DNA of 63,890 nucleotides, from contig BEIJ01000003.1 in assembly GCA_002923375.1 (NCBI GenBank), forward strand, positions 192,001 to 255,890, written 5' to 3'. Position 1 is the stretch's first letter. Each line of letters starts with the position of its first letter. Below, one piece after another: positions 35,226 through 45,187 of this stretch. Origin of the DNA: a bacterium HR33. Lineage in GTDB: Bacteria > Gemmatimonadota > Gemmatimonadetes > Gemmatimonadales > GWC2-71-9. The notes under the pieces were generated by a model, which made no database searches, was not told the origin of the DNA, and worked only from the letters and a program-made list of their open reading frames with translations. Both the position numbers and the translations under genes were made by a program.

Positions 35226-37255
35226 TAGCCGCCTCTCAGTTCGGCCAGTGCTTTGCGGACCCGCTCGTGCTCGGTGTAGGACTCCAGGGCTTCCAGCGCC
35301 GCCCGGGCTTCCGCCGTGCCGGGAACTTTCCGCCTGAACAGTCCTCTTTTGCGGGGCTGCACCAAGGCGAGCAGAGCGTCGGCAGCGGCGGGAGAGCGGT
35401 TGGTGGCCAGTGCTTTGACCGCCGCCAGACGCTGCTCCGGGCTGCTCCCCCCGGCTGCCAGAGATGCCGCCAGCGGAACTGCGGAGTCCGGCAGGCCGCA
35501 TTCGATCGCTACGGCAAGCCCCATGCGGGTAGCTCGTTCATCCGGGTCCGCCAGTGCGTAGTGGATCGCCCGCTCTCTCGTCGAAGGATCGCCTAGTAGA
35601 TAGCGGAGGGCTTCCCTCCTGACCCTGGCATCCGGGTGATCGAGCAGCGGGCGGGCGTCGAAATCGGGCGGTCTTTCTTCCAGCTCGCACAGAATCGCCA
35701 GCATGTTCCGCTGAACATACCAGCTCGCGTCCTTGAGTCGCTTGACCGCAAGGGGCCCCACCGCCGGCCCCAGTTTGACGAGGCGGTCGAGGAGCACGCG
35801 CCGGGTTTGCATGGACTCGGAGGCCGCCAAAGCGTCCAACATAGGTTCGGCGGCTGCGATGCCCACCCGCTCGAGCAGGAGGTCGAGCTGCTCTACGTCT
35901 ATCGGTTCGCGGGTAACCACCGCGCGCACCACCTCTTCGCTCGCTATCTGCTCCCAGATGGCGCGAACCGCGTCCTCGGAGCCCGATTGGTCCAGTATCC
36001 GAGTGACGGTGGCTAGTTCCCCGCTCTTTACCAGGTCCTCGACTGCCCGTTTCACGGTCTGGGCCGGGATGTCGAGCTCCAGCGCCATTAGCAGTATCCG
36101 CATCGGCTCCGGGGGATGCACGGCGACTCCCGGCCCCTGGCTCCCGTCGAAGCGGGGCTGAGCTACGATGCGTTCCATGGCCACGCGATAGCCCTCGGGA
36201 TTGGGGTCGCGCAGACTCCAGTCGCGCACCAGCTCGGCTACCTGTTCCCTTATGGACCGCTCGGCCAAGGCCCGGCGCCGCTCGGTTCCCGCAGTCGCCT
36301 GCTCGCCCAGCTTGCGCAGCATTCGCAGCATGGAGTGGGAGACTGTTTCCTCTTCGGCCGCAGCCGCCGCCGCGATCAGTTCTATGACCGCCTCCACCGC
36401 GAGCGCCTCGGAGGCATCCAGCACGAACTGAAGTCTTTGGCGCCGGTCTCCCCCCATCTGAAGCAAGCGGGCGAGGGTTTCCCGGTCCACCCTTCGAAGG
36501 AGTTCCGAGACGCGCTCGCGTAATAGCGCAGCTTCCTTTCCTCCGCCCCGCTTGATCTCCTCGGCTATCTGCAACAGGTAACCGACGATCACCTGATCAT
36601 AGGCCTTGTCTCGGGAGTGCTGCTTGATAGCCTCGGCGACGCGGGAGGGTTTGGGGGCGCTATCCTCATCTCCCGGCGATGAATCTCGCTCGGACGCCAT
36701 GGCGGCCTGCGCCAGTCCCAGCCACAACTGGGCCGGCCGGGTGCGCCGCTCCGCCTCCTCGCCGCTCTCTTCTCCTGCGCCTTCCACCAATTGGAGCCGC
36801 TCATAGCTCAACGGATAAAGGCTAATGTGCTTCCACGCTCGGAGTCGGCTGGCCGGTCCCAACCCCAAGGGTTCCGCCCCCCGTTCGGGATCCCGGCTGA
36901 GAACGTGCAGGAGGTCGCTCAGCTCTTCCAAGGTGGTTCCCGGTTTGAAGGTCATGGCTCCGAGGTGGTGCCGGTGCAATCGGCCGGCGAGTTCCTTGAG
37001 GACCGGGTTCTTGGGGTCGGTAGCCATCCCTTCGATCACCAGCTGGCTGCGGGCGACTCCCAAGGCTACCGAACTTCTACCGGCCAGCAGGCGGTCGAGC
37101 CTGCGAATCACCGCTTCCGCTGCCGGTTTGAGCGACGGATGGTCTGCCGGGTACATGGCGTGTTTGCTGAGCGCGATCGAGAGCTCGATCAGGAACTCCG
37201 CTAGCTCGCGAGGAAGGGCTGCGGCTCGGGTGGAGGCGCTCACCGAGGTCTTCAA
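35225..37255 (-). CDS. HEAT-repeat protein with the same N-terminal module
   Basis: 676 residues, no signal peptide, so cytoplasmic. After the N-terminal module (21-120) there is an acidic linker, then helical repeats typical of HEAT/ARM solenoids, clearest in the last 200 residues ('LLDHPDARVRREALRYLLGDPSTRERAIHYAL' type units). No catalytic motif. It starts with TTG, overlapping the previous stop as TTGA, and overlaps the HD-GYP gene. The shared N-terminal module and coupling suggest the two proteins act together or bind the same partner. Confidence 0.8.
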   Translation of the reverse strand: MKTSVSASTRAAALPRELAEFLIELSIALSKHAMYPADHPSLKPAAEAVIRRLDRLLAGRSSVALGVARSQLVIEGMATDPKNPVLKELAGRLHRHHLGAMTFKPGTTLEELSDLLHVLSRDPERGAEPLGLGPASRLRAWKHISLYPLSYERLQLVEGAGEESGEEAERRTRPAQLWLGLAQAAMASERDSSPGDEDSAPKPSRVAEAIKQHSRDKAYDQVIVGYLLQIAEEIKRGGGKEAALLRERVSELLRRVDRETLARLLQMGGDRRQRLQFVLDASEALAVEAVIELIAAAAAAEEETVSHSMLRMLRKLGEQATAGTERRRALAERSIREQVAELVRDWSLRDPNPEGYRVAMERIVAQPRFDGSQGPGVAVHPPEPMRILLMALELDIPAQTVKRAVEDLVKSGELATVTRILDQSGSEDAVRAIWEQIASEEVVRAVVTREPIDVEQLDLLLERVGIAAAEPMLDALAASESMQTRRVLLDRLVKLGPAVGPLAVKRLKDASWYVQRNMLAILCELEERPPDFDARPLLDHPDARVRREALRYLLGDPSTRERAIHYALADPDERATRMGLAVAIECGLPDSAVPLAASLAAGGSSPEQRLAAVKALATNRSPAAADALLALVQPRKRGLFRRKVPGTAEARAALEALESYTEHERVRKALAELRGG

Positions 37256-37668
37256 CGGCTATACGGAGGGGTTGCAGCCTCTCTGGCGGCGGGTCGTTTC
37301 ATGGGCGGTGCCGGGGGGAGAGGCACGCCCTCCGGTCGAGGGACCGGGGGGCCTATCCTTTTCAGTTGCATAGGTTCTTCCAGGTCGCCCCCCGAAACGG
37401 TTAGTTCGTTGCCCCGGAGCTTGAACGTATAACCCACCCACTCCTCGCCGAAGGCCAGGAAAATCGAGTCGCCGATCACCCTCCAGCGAATGGTCTCTTC
37501 CCCGAACGACGCCGAGGAATCAGGCCTGATGATCACCTCCCGGGGACCCTCGGGGGTGTTCACCCGCCAGGTCCCCGCCAGATTCGGAGGACTCGCTTGG
37601 GCTTGGGATGTCGGCGCAATGAAAACCAGCAGGCCGGTCAGGGCGGCCATGCAAATGCCGGAACGCAT
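37252..37668 (-). CDS. small secreted protein of unknown function
   Basis: 138 residues with a signal peptide ending 'TSQAQA'. The mature part resembles a lipocalin-like 'NLAGTWRVNTPEGPREVIIRPDSSASFGEE' beta domain (strand pattern with 'GTWRV'), followed by a Pro-rich tail. Probably periplasmic. A TATGTT box (37676-37681) ends 7 nt before the ATG, again suggesting a leaderless mRNA, though its -35 is weak. First gene of the HEAT/HD-GYP operon. Confidence 0.65.
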   Translation of the reverse strand: MRSGICMAALTGLLVFIAPTSQAQASPPNLAGTWRVNTPEGPREVIIRPDSSASFGEETIRWRVIGDSIFLAFGEEWVGYTFKLRGNELTVSGGDLEEPMQLKRIGPPVPRPEGVPLPPAPPMKRPAAREAATPPYSR

Positions 37669-37681
37669 AGCCTAAAACATA

Positions 37682-37879
37682 GCGCCCCCTTTGCTTGTGG
37701 GCTACGAGGGGCCAACATTTTTCGTCGAGGTCGGGGTACCGGCTCCGGGGGAAGGGTTCGAGGAACCGGGGACGGAGCTCCGGGCAAACCTGCCCGCGCT
37801 TTGCGGAGCTGCAGGCACACCAGCAGGGAACGCGGGGCAGACTGCCAGACCGAGGGCAACTTAGACAGGAGGGCGTTGC
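37682..37879 (+). other. about 200-nt non-coding leader before the DUF1028 gene, possibly structured
   Basis: No ORF on either strand is convincing. The plus strand can form nested stems: AGCTCC pairs with GGAGCT around an inner GGGCA/TGCCC hairpin at about 37780-37825. I could not match any riboswitch family I know. A GGAGGG ribosome site precedes ATG 37880. GC-rich DNA folds easily, so the structure is only a hint. Confidence 0.35.
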
Positions 37880-38872
37880 ATGATCACGGCCGTGCTTTGG
37901 GCGACAGCTGCGCTTGCGGTTTCGGTACAGGGACCGGTTTGGGAAGCCGTTCGCCGTCCGGTTCACACCTACTCCATCGTGGCGGTGGACACGGTGACCG
38001 GCGAGATCGGGGCCGCGGTACAGTCTCACTGGTTCAGTGTGGGGAGCATTGTAACCTGGGCGGAGCCTGGGGTCGGCGCGGTAGCCACCCAATCCTTTGT
38101 GGAGCCGGCTTACGGGCCGCGGGGTCTGGCGTTGATGCGTTCCGGGCTTTCGGCGCCGGCGGCGCTGGCGGCGCTTCTGGCGGCGGATCCGGACAGCCAG
38201 GTCCGGCAGGTGGCGATGATAGACGCTCGCGGCCGGGTGGCGGCGCACACCGGTTCGCGGAACATACCGGCTGCCGGCCACTACATCGGCAGGGGATATT
38301 CGGTGCAGGCCAACCTGATGCGCAGTGCGGAGGTTTGGCCCGCCATGGCCAGAGCCTTTGAGCAGGCGGGAGGTGATCTGGCCGGGCGGCTGCTGGCGGC
38401 GCTGGAGGCGGGGGAACGGGCCGGCGGAGACATCCGAGGCCGGCAGTCGGCGGCTTTGGTAGTGGTGAGTGGCGATCGTTCCAGACCCGGTTGGGAGAAG
38501 ATCTACGATCTCAGAGTGGAGGACTCTCCCGAACCTCTGGCGGAGCTCAGGCGCCTGTTGCGGGTAGCGCGTGCGTACCGAGCCGCCACCGAAGGTGACA
38601 ATTACATCACTGCGGGACAGGTGGATTCCGCCATGGCGGCGTATTCCCGGGCTGCAGCGCTGCTTCCCGATTCCGCCACCAACGGCGAGCTGGTCTATTG
38701 GCAAGCCGTTACACTGGCGGGCTTGGGCCGAGAGGAGGAGGCGATTCCGTTGTTTCGCAGGGCGTTCGCCCAGGATACCAGTTGGATCGAGCTTTTGAGA
38801 AGGCTTCCGGCGGCGGGTCTCTTGCCGCAGGACAGCGTCTTGATCGAGCGCATCATTCGCCGGGCACGCTGA
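37880..38872 (+). CDS. DUF1028 family protein with C-terminal TPR-like region
   Basis: 330 residues. Hydrophobic N-terminus (about 1-20), then the DUF1028 Ntn-hydrolase-like domain (30-245) with 'YSIVAVDTVTGEIGAAVQSHWFSVGSIVTWAEPGVGAVATQS' (signature, partial) and 'GRGYSVQANLM'. Residues 255-320 look like TPR helices ('YITAGQVDSAMAAYSRAAAL', 'LAGLGREEEAIPLFRRAF'). DUF1028 proteins are uncharacterised, possibly amidohydrolases. The signal suggests export. A GGAGGG site fixes the start; convergent to groEL with a terminator between. Confidence 0.82.
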   Translation: MITAVLWATAALAVSVQGPVWEAVRRPVHTYSIVAVDTVTGEIGAAVQSHWFSVGSIVTWAEPGVGAVATQSFVEPAYGPRGLALMRSGLSAPAALAALLAADPDSQVRQVAMIDARGRVAAHTGSRNIPAAGHYIGRGYSVQANLMRSAEVWPAMARAFEQAGGDLAGRLLAALEAGERAGGDIRGRQSAALVVVSGDRSRPGWEKIYDLRVEDSPEPLAELRRLLRVARAYRAATEGDNYITAGQVDSAMAAYSRAAALLPDSATNGELVYWQAVTLAGLGREEEAIPLFRRAFAQDTSWIELLRRLPAAGLLPQDSVLIERIIRRAR

Positions 38873-38954
38873 AACCGCGCGCCGATCTTATCGCCCCCGC
38901 GCCGATCCTCTCGAACGTGCGAGGACGGCCAGCCGACTCCACACCAACGGAGGC

Positions 38955-38987
38955 AAAACCAAAGCGCCCCGGAATTCTCCGGGGCGC
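38955..38987 (-). terminator. terminator after groESL
   Basis: Minus strand: perfect 10-bp stem (GCGCCCCGGA/TCCGGGGCGC, complement of 38964-38987, 4-nt loop) followed by TTTGGTTTTG. It lies 36 nt after the groEL stop. On the plus strand the hairpin could also stop the DUF1028 transcript but lacks a clear T run. Confidence 0.75.
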
Positions 38988-39022
38988 CGCTCTTTCGAGC
39001 GCGTACTTGGAGAAGCGGGCGA

Positions 39023-40657
<1,635 letters not shown>

Positions 40658-40709
40658 TTTGTCATCCCCTCCTCGAGTAAGGACTCGCCCGTAGCAGGGC
40701 GGTCTTGAG

Positions 40710-41018
40710 TTAGCCGATCACTGCAAGCACGTCAGATTCTTTGATGATCAGCAGTTGCTCGTCGTCGATGGTGACCTCGGTGCCGGCATATTTCCCGTAG
40801 AGCACTCGCTGGCCGACCTTGAGGTCCATCGGCACCCGCTGGCCCTTCTCGAGTCTCCCCGGACCGACCGCGATCACCTCACCCTGCTGAGGCTTCTCCT
40901 TGGCGGTGTCGGGGATGTAGAGCCCCCCGCGCATCTGCTCGGTCTCCTCTAGGGGCTTTACCACGACCCGATCTGCCAGGGGCTGAATCTTGAGCTTGGC
41001 CTTGGTGCCAGTTGCCAT
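40710..41018 (-). CDS. groES: co-chaperonin GroES
   Basis: 102 residues. Heptameric lid of GroEL. '[38 protein letters not shown]' contains the mobile loop ('MRGGLYIP') and '[27 protein letters not shown]' is the typical end. GGAGG precedes the ATG by 9 nt. Start of the groESL operon. Confidence 0.98.
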   Translation of the reverse strand: MATGTKAKLKIQPLADRVVVKPLEETEQMRGGLYIPDTAKEKPQQGEVIAVGPGRLEKGQRVPMDLKVGQRVLYGKYAGTEVTIDDEQLLIIKESDVLAVIG

Positions 41019-41072
41019 ATCCCTGTGCCTCCGCTTTGGGTTAAGTTGTTGATTGGCAATAAGTTGGAAGTA

Positions 41073-41099
41073 TTAGCACTCACCTGTGCCGAGTGCTAA
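41073..41099. promoter_or_regulatory. CIRCE operator
   Basis: TTAGCACTC, 9 nt, GAGTGCTAA: a perfect copy of the CIRCE inverted repeat, the binding site of the heat-shock repressor HrcA. It overlaps the predicted transcription start of groESL. hrcA itself is not in the window. Confidence 0.97.
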
Positions 41100-41107
41100 C
41101 GGCGGTA

Positions 41108-41135
41108 AAGATATTCCCCCGGCCCAACTTGTCAA
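41108..41135 (-). promoter_or_regulatory. promoter of groESL
   Basis: Minus strand TTGACA (complement of 41130-41135), 16-nt spacer, TATCTT (complement of 41108-41113), immediately upstream of the CIRCE element, as expected for a repressor that blocks initiation. Confidence 0.75.
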
Positions 41136-41184
41136 GCACTCTCGAGTATTACCCTGCCCCCTCCGCGATTCGTCGGGGCCGGCA

Positions 41185-42204
41185 TTACTGAAGGATCCTT
41201 CGGGCAGCCACCAGCCGCGTTTGCCACCAGCGGCTGTCGGGATCGGCGGCCGTGAGGCTGGAGAGTTTGACGCCCCCGGACGCGCTGTGGATGAACTGGC
41301 CGTTTCCCACGTAGAGCCCCACGTGGGTCACCCCTGCCCTCTCCACCGAGAACCCCAAGATGTCCCCCGGCCTCAATGCCTCGAGCCGCGGTTCGACGGG
41401 CACGCCCATCCTTATCTGGTCCCGGCTTACGCGCGGCAGAAGGATCCCGTGTTGGGCGTAGGCGTATTGGATCAAGCCGGAGCAGTCGAAGCCGTTGTCG
41501 TCGGTTCCTCCCCAGCGGTAAGGGGTCCCCATAGCATCGAGGGCGGTGTTCACCACCCGGGCTGCCAGAGTCGCCGCCTCGTCCGAGGCGCCGGAGGACT
41601 TAAGGGCGGACTCGATCTCTCCTTCCGAAGGGGGGTCGAACTGCGGCCCGGCGGGTCGGCGCGGCGGCCTTCTGGAGGTCAAAAACTCTCCCGCCGCCAC
41701 GCGCAGGCCTACGCTCAGGGCCTTCCTGTCGTCCGGCTGGAGATTCCAAAAGCCCCGGGCCCAGCGGTCTTCTACACGGTAGCGGGTTTCTACGCCGACC
41801 ATCAGGAATGGCAGCAGCCTGAGTCCGTAGCCCAGCCCGGCGCTCCAGTGGGCGTCCAGGTTGTGGTCGGCCTGCCGCATGCCGAGGCCTGCGGTGGCGG
41901 TGGCGTAGAATCCGCCCTGGAGGCGGCCCATGCCTAGTGAAACTTCGAGGCCGGTAAGGGTTCTGGGATCGAGAGAGCGGCTGTCGTCGAGGTGGTCCAG
42001 GGCGATCCCCCAGTCCAGGGGGCCGAAGAGTTTCCGGTAGTATCCCACGGCGTAGGTGATGGCGGTGGAGTCCACGTACCATCTGCCGTAGCTCAGGTCG
42101 AACCCTTCGGCCGTTTGAGCTTGGGCTGAGGCCGCGACGGTGGCCGCAGCCATTGCGTTCAGGGCGAGTACCCTGTGCTTGGGGCTGTGGATGCGTAACA
42201 TCAT
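41185..42204 (-). CDS. exported NlpC/P60 cysteine peptidase fused to a beta-barrel-like domain
   Basis: About 339 residues. Signal peptide to about residue 30 ('AQAQT'). Residues 35-175 show short alternating strands with aromatic ends ('YGRWYVDSTAITYAVGYYRKLF', 'GLGYGLRLLPFLMVGVETRYR'), like part of an outer-membrane barrel. The C-terminal NlpC/P60 domain has 'YRWGGTDDNGFDCSGLIQYA' (Cys241), 'THVGLYVG' (His294) and 'FIHSA' (His306), a complete triad for cutting peptidoglycan stem peptides. A TATATT box ends 10 nt before the first of two ATGs (42204, 42201). Role in cell-wall turnover is likely. Confidence 0.8.
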   Translation of the reverse strand: MMLRIHSPKHRVLALNAMAAATVAASAQAQTAEGFDLSYGRWYVDSTAITYAVGYYRKLFGPLDWGIALDHLDDSRSLDPRTLTGLEVSLGMGRLQGGFYATATAGLGMRQADHNLDAHWSAGLGYGLRLLPFLMVGVETRYRVEDRWARGFWNLQPDDRKALSVGLRVAAGEFLTSRRPPRRPAGPQFDPPSEGEIESALKSSGASDEAATLAARVVNTALDAMGTPYRWGGTDDNGFDCSGLIQYAYAQHGILLPRVSRDQIRMGVPVEPRLEALRPGDILGFSVERAGVTHVGLYVGNGQFIHSASGGVKLSSLTAADPDSRWWQTRLVAARRILQ

Positions 42205-42250
42205 CCAAACCAACAATATAGTGCGTTCAGCCCGAGCGGGCTCCGGTTAC

Positions 42251-42279
42251 TTGACGCGGTTACGGGCCGGCCGTAGGTT
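42251..42279 (+). promoter_or_regulatory. promoter of the subtilase gene
   Basis: TTGACG (42251-42256), 17-nt spacer, TAGGTT (42274-42279). Predicted start near 42286. An ATG at 42295 would give an 8-nt leader; the preferred ATG at 42328 would have a 41-nt leader with GGAG. Confidence 0.5.
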
Positions 42280-42327
42280 GAGGCCGTCCTGCGCATGAGC
42301 TTCCATCACTTGACCGCGGAGCCACCT

Positions 42328-43482
42328 ATGGCGAGGAGACTGGTTTTCTTGCTGGCTGCAGGCGCGTTTCTCGCCGCCTGTAGCGATGCCAACGTTCCGA
42401 CGATTTCAGAGCCTGATTTCTCTATCGCGGCCCCTTCGGCCCAGGGTCGCTACATCGTGGTCTTGAACGATCGAGCAGGTGCGCCTGCGGAGGTGGCCCG
42501 GGAGTTAAGCGCGGCCCACGGCGCGCAAGTGTCCCATGTTTACCGCTATGCGCTGCGGGGCTTCGCCGCCGAGATGTCGGAGCAGGCGGCCCAGCGGATG
42601 GCGCGGGACGCAAGGGTGCGGTATGTGGAGCCCGACGGGATCGCCACCATCCTGGTTCAGGGTCGGCGGCCCCCCGGCAACGGCGGAGGTGGGAACAAGG
42701 GTTGCTCGGCAGAGCCTGCTGAGGTTACGCCTTGGGGGGTCATCCGGGTCGGTGGGGGAGCCGATGCTACGGGCAAGACCGCCTGGGTGATAGACACCGG
42801 TGTGGATTTGGATCATTGCGATCTCAGAGTGGACGTGGCCCGGAGTGCGAACTTCGTGACCCGCGGGAAGAACAGTCCCGACGATGGTAACGGTCACGGC
42901 ACTCACGTGGCGGGTACCATCGCGGCGGTGGACAACGAGATCGACGTGGTGGGTGTGGCGGCCGGGGCTACGATCGTTGCGGTTCGAGTGCTGGACAACT
43001 CCGGCTCCGGTTTGATCTCCTGGGTCGTGGCGGGAGTCGATTATGTGGCGGCTAATGCCTCGCCCGGTGACGTGGCCAACATGAGTCTGGGGGCTTCGGG
43101 CCATTTTCAGAGCCTGCACGACGCTGTGGTCAACGCGGCCGATCGCGGTATCCTCTTTGCGATTGCCGCGGGCAACAGCAGCGCTGATGCGGGCGGGTTT
43201 GAGCCGGCGCATGTGGAGCACGCCAATGTGTATACCGAGTCGGCGATCGACGTCAATGATGTTTTCGCCTCGTTTTCCAACTTCGGCAATCCGCCGGTCG
43301 ATTTCGCAGCGCCCGGCGTGAGTATTCTTTCCACGGCGCGCGGTGGTGGGACTACTACCATGAGCGGCACTTCGATGGCGGCTCCTCACGTAGCGGGGCT
43401 GTTGCTGTTGGGTCCGGTTCGGTCCGACGGTTTTGCCAAGAACGATCCCGACGGGAACCCCGATCCGATCGCTCACCGCTGA
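42328..43482 (+). CDS. S8 subtilisin-like serine protease, lipoprotein-type
   Basis: 384 residues. Signal peptide with lipobox 'LAAC' (Cys18), an I9 propeptide-like domain (41-110, 'RYIVVLNDRAG' to 'RYVEPDGIA'), a Gly-rich linker, then the catalytic domain with Asp156 ('VIDTGVD'), His190 ('GNGHGTHVAGT'), the oxyanion Asn283 ('AAGN') and Ser349 ('GTSMAAPHVAG'). All catalytic residues are present. It ends 'DPDGNPDPIAHR', a usual end for this subgroup. GGAG precedes ATG 42328; an earlier ATG at 42295 is possible. A BsuPI-like inhibitor gene follows at once. Confidence 0.9.
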   Translation: MARRLVFLLAAGAFLAACSDANVPTISEPDFSIAAPSAQGRYIVVLNDRAGAPAEVARELSAAHGAQVSHVYRYALRGFAAEMSEQAAQRMARDARVRYVEPDGIATILVQGRRPPGNGGGGNKGCSAEPAEVTPWGVIRVGGGADATGKTAWVIDTGVDLDHCDLRVDVARSANFVTRGKNSPDDGNGHGTHVAGTIAAVDNEIDVVGVAAGATIVAVRVLDNSGSGLISWVVAGVDYVAANASPGDVANMSLGASGHFQSLHDAVVNAADRGILFAIAAGNSSADAGGFEPAHVEHANVYTESAIDVNDVFASFSNFGNPPVDFAAPGVSILSTARGGGTTTMSGTSMAAPHVAGLLLLGPVRSDGFAKNDPDGNPDPIAHR

Positions 43483-43519
43483 GTCGGGTCTGACGTCGCT
43501 GCGCTGCCCGGATTCCTGG

Positions 43520-43969
43520 GTGCGGCGCAGTCGGCCGCTCGGGCTTCTCTTACTGTCGGGCGTTCTTGCGGGCGGGTGTACCCTTGGATCCGCAGAGGTC
43601 GGCGCCTTGCAGGTGGTAGTTTCGGTGCGGGTCGAACCAGCGCGGCCCTCGCCCGGAGGTGACGCTCGGGCCATCCTTACCGTGACGAACTCCGGGGCCC
43701 AGGTGGCGCAACTGGTGTTTCCCACCAGTCAGCGCTATGACTTTGTACTATTGGATTTGCGCGGTAACCAACTGTGGCGCTGGAGCGCAGGCCGGATGTT
43801 CACCCAGGTCATAACCAGTGACTCCCTCGCGGCCGGAGCGTCGGTGGTCTACGAGGAGTCGTTCACGGTCCCTTCGGAGCCGGGCCAATACCGGATGGTA
43901 GGATCCCTCATGCTCATGGATGGAGCGCTCTCCGACACCCTGGTCCTCAACGTGGTGGAGTTGCGCTAG
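43520..43969 (+). CDS. BsuPI-type proteinase inhibitor lipoprotein
   Basis: 149 residues from GTG 43520. Hydrophobic leader ending in 'LAGGC' (Cys20), so probably a lipoprotein. The rest matches the BsuPI fold: 'RAILTVTNSGAQVAQLVFPTSQRYDFVLLD' in parts, and 'LWRWSAGRMFTQV', the family hallmark. BsuPI inhibits subtilisin-like intracellular proteases of Bacillus. Its position 37 nt after a subtilase suggests a protease-inhibitor pair. The frame is open back to 43433 inside the protease gene, but that part has protease-antiframe character; the start is uncertain. Confidence 0.75.
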   Translation: MRRSRPLGLLLLSGVLAGGCTLGSAEVGALQVVVSVRVEPARPSPGGDARAILTVTNSGAQVAQLVFPTSQRYDFVLLDLRGNQLWRWSAGRMFTQVITSDSLAAGASVVYEESFTVPSEPGQYRMVGSLMLMDGALSDTLVLNVVELR

Positions 43970-44002
43970 GACCCGGAGTCCGCAGCCGCGCGGGCGGGGG
44001 AG

Positions 44003-44485
44003 TCAACTGATTTCCAGGAGTTGCTCGTTGATAACTTCCCACTTGCCTTCGCGAAGCTCCAGGGTCAGGAGATATCGTATATAGAACATCCTGCCATACT
44101 CCCGATGTCTCATAACCACAGTTCGATTGGCGACAACGTTTACACTCCCCTTTTCTCCGGCCTCCACGCTAACGACCTCGACCAGCACGTCAATCGTGCG
44201 GAAGTCGCATTTCCCCCTGGACTCGCAGACGACTTCATCACGAGGCGAAGTGATAATACGCCACCCCGTTCGTTTCTCTACCTCCTGGGTCACTGCGTCG
44301 GGCAGGGCTGAAGGGACCAGCCCTACCCGTAAATTTTCGTACTGGGGAGTCAGGATATGCTTGATTGCCGCCTCGACGGCTCCTGCGGGAGTCCGTCCAT
44401 TGGGTGCCGCCTGAGCAAGCCCTCGTGAGGGAACGGAGAGTACCGTTACAAGGAGCAAGAATTTTGCAGCGATCAGAGATCTCAT
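44003..44485 (-). CDS. secreted protein of unknown function
   Basis: 160 residues. Signal peptide ending 'RGLAQA', then a small alpha/beta domain with two cysteines ('VVCESRGKCDFRTID') that may form a disulfide and a C-terminal 'YIRYLLTLELREGKWEVINEQLLEIS'. GGAGGAC precedes the ATG by 4 nt. No family recognised. Base composition is less GC-rich than neighbouring genes, as is the damaged gene upstream, suggesting a recently acquired or fast-evolving segment. Confidence 0.6.
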   Translation of the reverse strand: MRSLIAAKFLLLVTVLSVPSRGLAQAAPNGRTPAGAVEAAIKHILTPQYENLRVGLVPSALPDAVTQEVEKRTGWRIITSPRDEVVCESRGKCDFRTIDVLVEVVSVEAGEKGSVNVVANRTVVMRHREYGRMFYIRYLLTLELREGKWEVINEQLLEIS

Positions 44486-44625
44486 TTGTCCTCCATGGAA
44501 GCCGGTAATGGTTTGTCTATCGAGATCAACAACGGCTTCATGGCACCAAACACGACTTGGCCATGTCCTCGACCAGCTGGTCATCCGGATACTGGCCTTG
44601 TCGGTGATAATACTCGTGGAATCCC

Positions 44626-45035
44626 TCAATGCATCAAGGTAACTGCTAGAACCCTATAGTCCCAGACCTCTTCCGGCGTAATCCAAAGCCACGTCGCCGT
44701 GGCGATAGCCCACTGCTGCCGTATGCTTGGGGGGATCCACCTACCGGCTATCTCGGTATTGGTGTCAAACAGCCCTACTCGGTCGTTAATCATAAACCCG
44801 TCAACTATGCCAACGACCTCGCTACAGGGCCAATCCCACCACTTCACGTAATATGTCAGGGCGTTCGACATGTGCATGCGCTGGGTCTCTACTGGAGCGA
44901 AACACTCGGGGCACGAGGTCTGCGTGTGGCTTAAGTATAGCTCCGTATTGGTGAGCCCCGCCGGAGCATATCGGACTCGCACCCTAGCACTCCCGACAGC
45001 GCAACGGCGCACCCGATAATCGCGCGCCGCGTTAT
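44626..45035 (-). pseudogene. lipoprotein gene apparently split by a frameshift
   Basis: A frame beginning at 45035 reads (I)TRRAIIGCAVALSGVLGCES, an excellent lipoprotein signal with lipobox, 9 nt after AGGAG, but it ends at a stop after about 35 codons. The adjacent frame, open from 45012 to 44626, carries the likely mature part 'RYAPAGLTNTELYLSHTQTSC' onward, with four Cys and many Trp. Joining the frames near 44965 gives a coherent lipoprotein. The first codon would be ATA, so the start may also be mutated. Either a pseudogene, a sequencing indel or programmed shift. Function unknown. Confidence 0.5.
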
Positions 45036-45062
45036 GGTCCGGATCTCCTAAGTGCAGCGGGG

Positions 45063-45091
45063 TCTACAATACATCGCCCCCCCGGTGTCAA
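45063..45091 (-). promoter_or_regulatory. promoter before the split lipoprotein gene
   Basis: Minus strand TTGACA (complement of 45086-45091), 17-nt spacer, TGTAGA (complement of 45063-45068). The AGGAG site and lipoprotein reading frame follow, supporting that 45035 is the original gene start. Confidence 0.45.
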
Positions 45092-45187
45092 GTACCCCTC
45101 GACGATGACACCTAAAGGTGGGGATGGGGTGCCAGCCCCGACGGGCGAGGAGAGTCCTGTTGTAAGTTCTGCCCAACGGGGTGACGC

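Noticed and set aside
37682-37879. known riboswitch (cobalamin, c-di-AMP or similar)
   Set aside because: Conserved core boxes of the families I know are absent.
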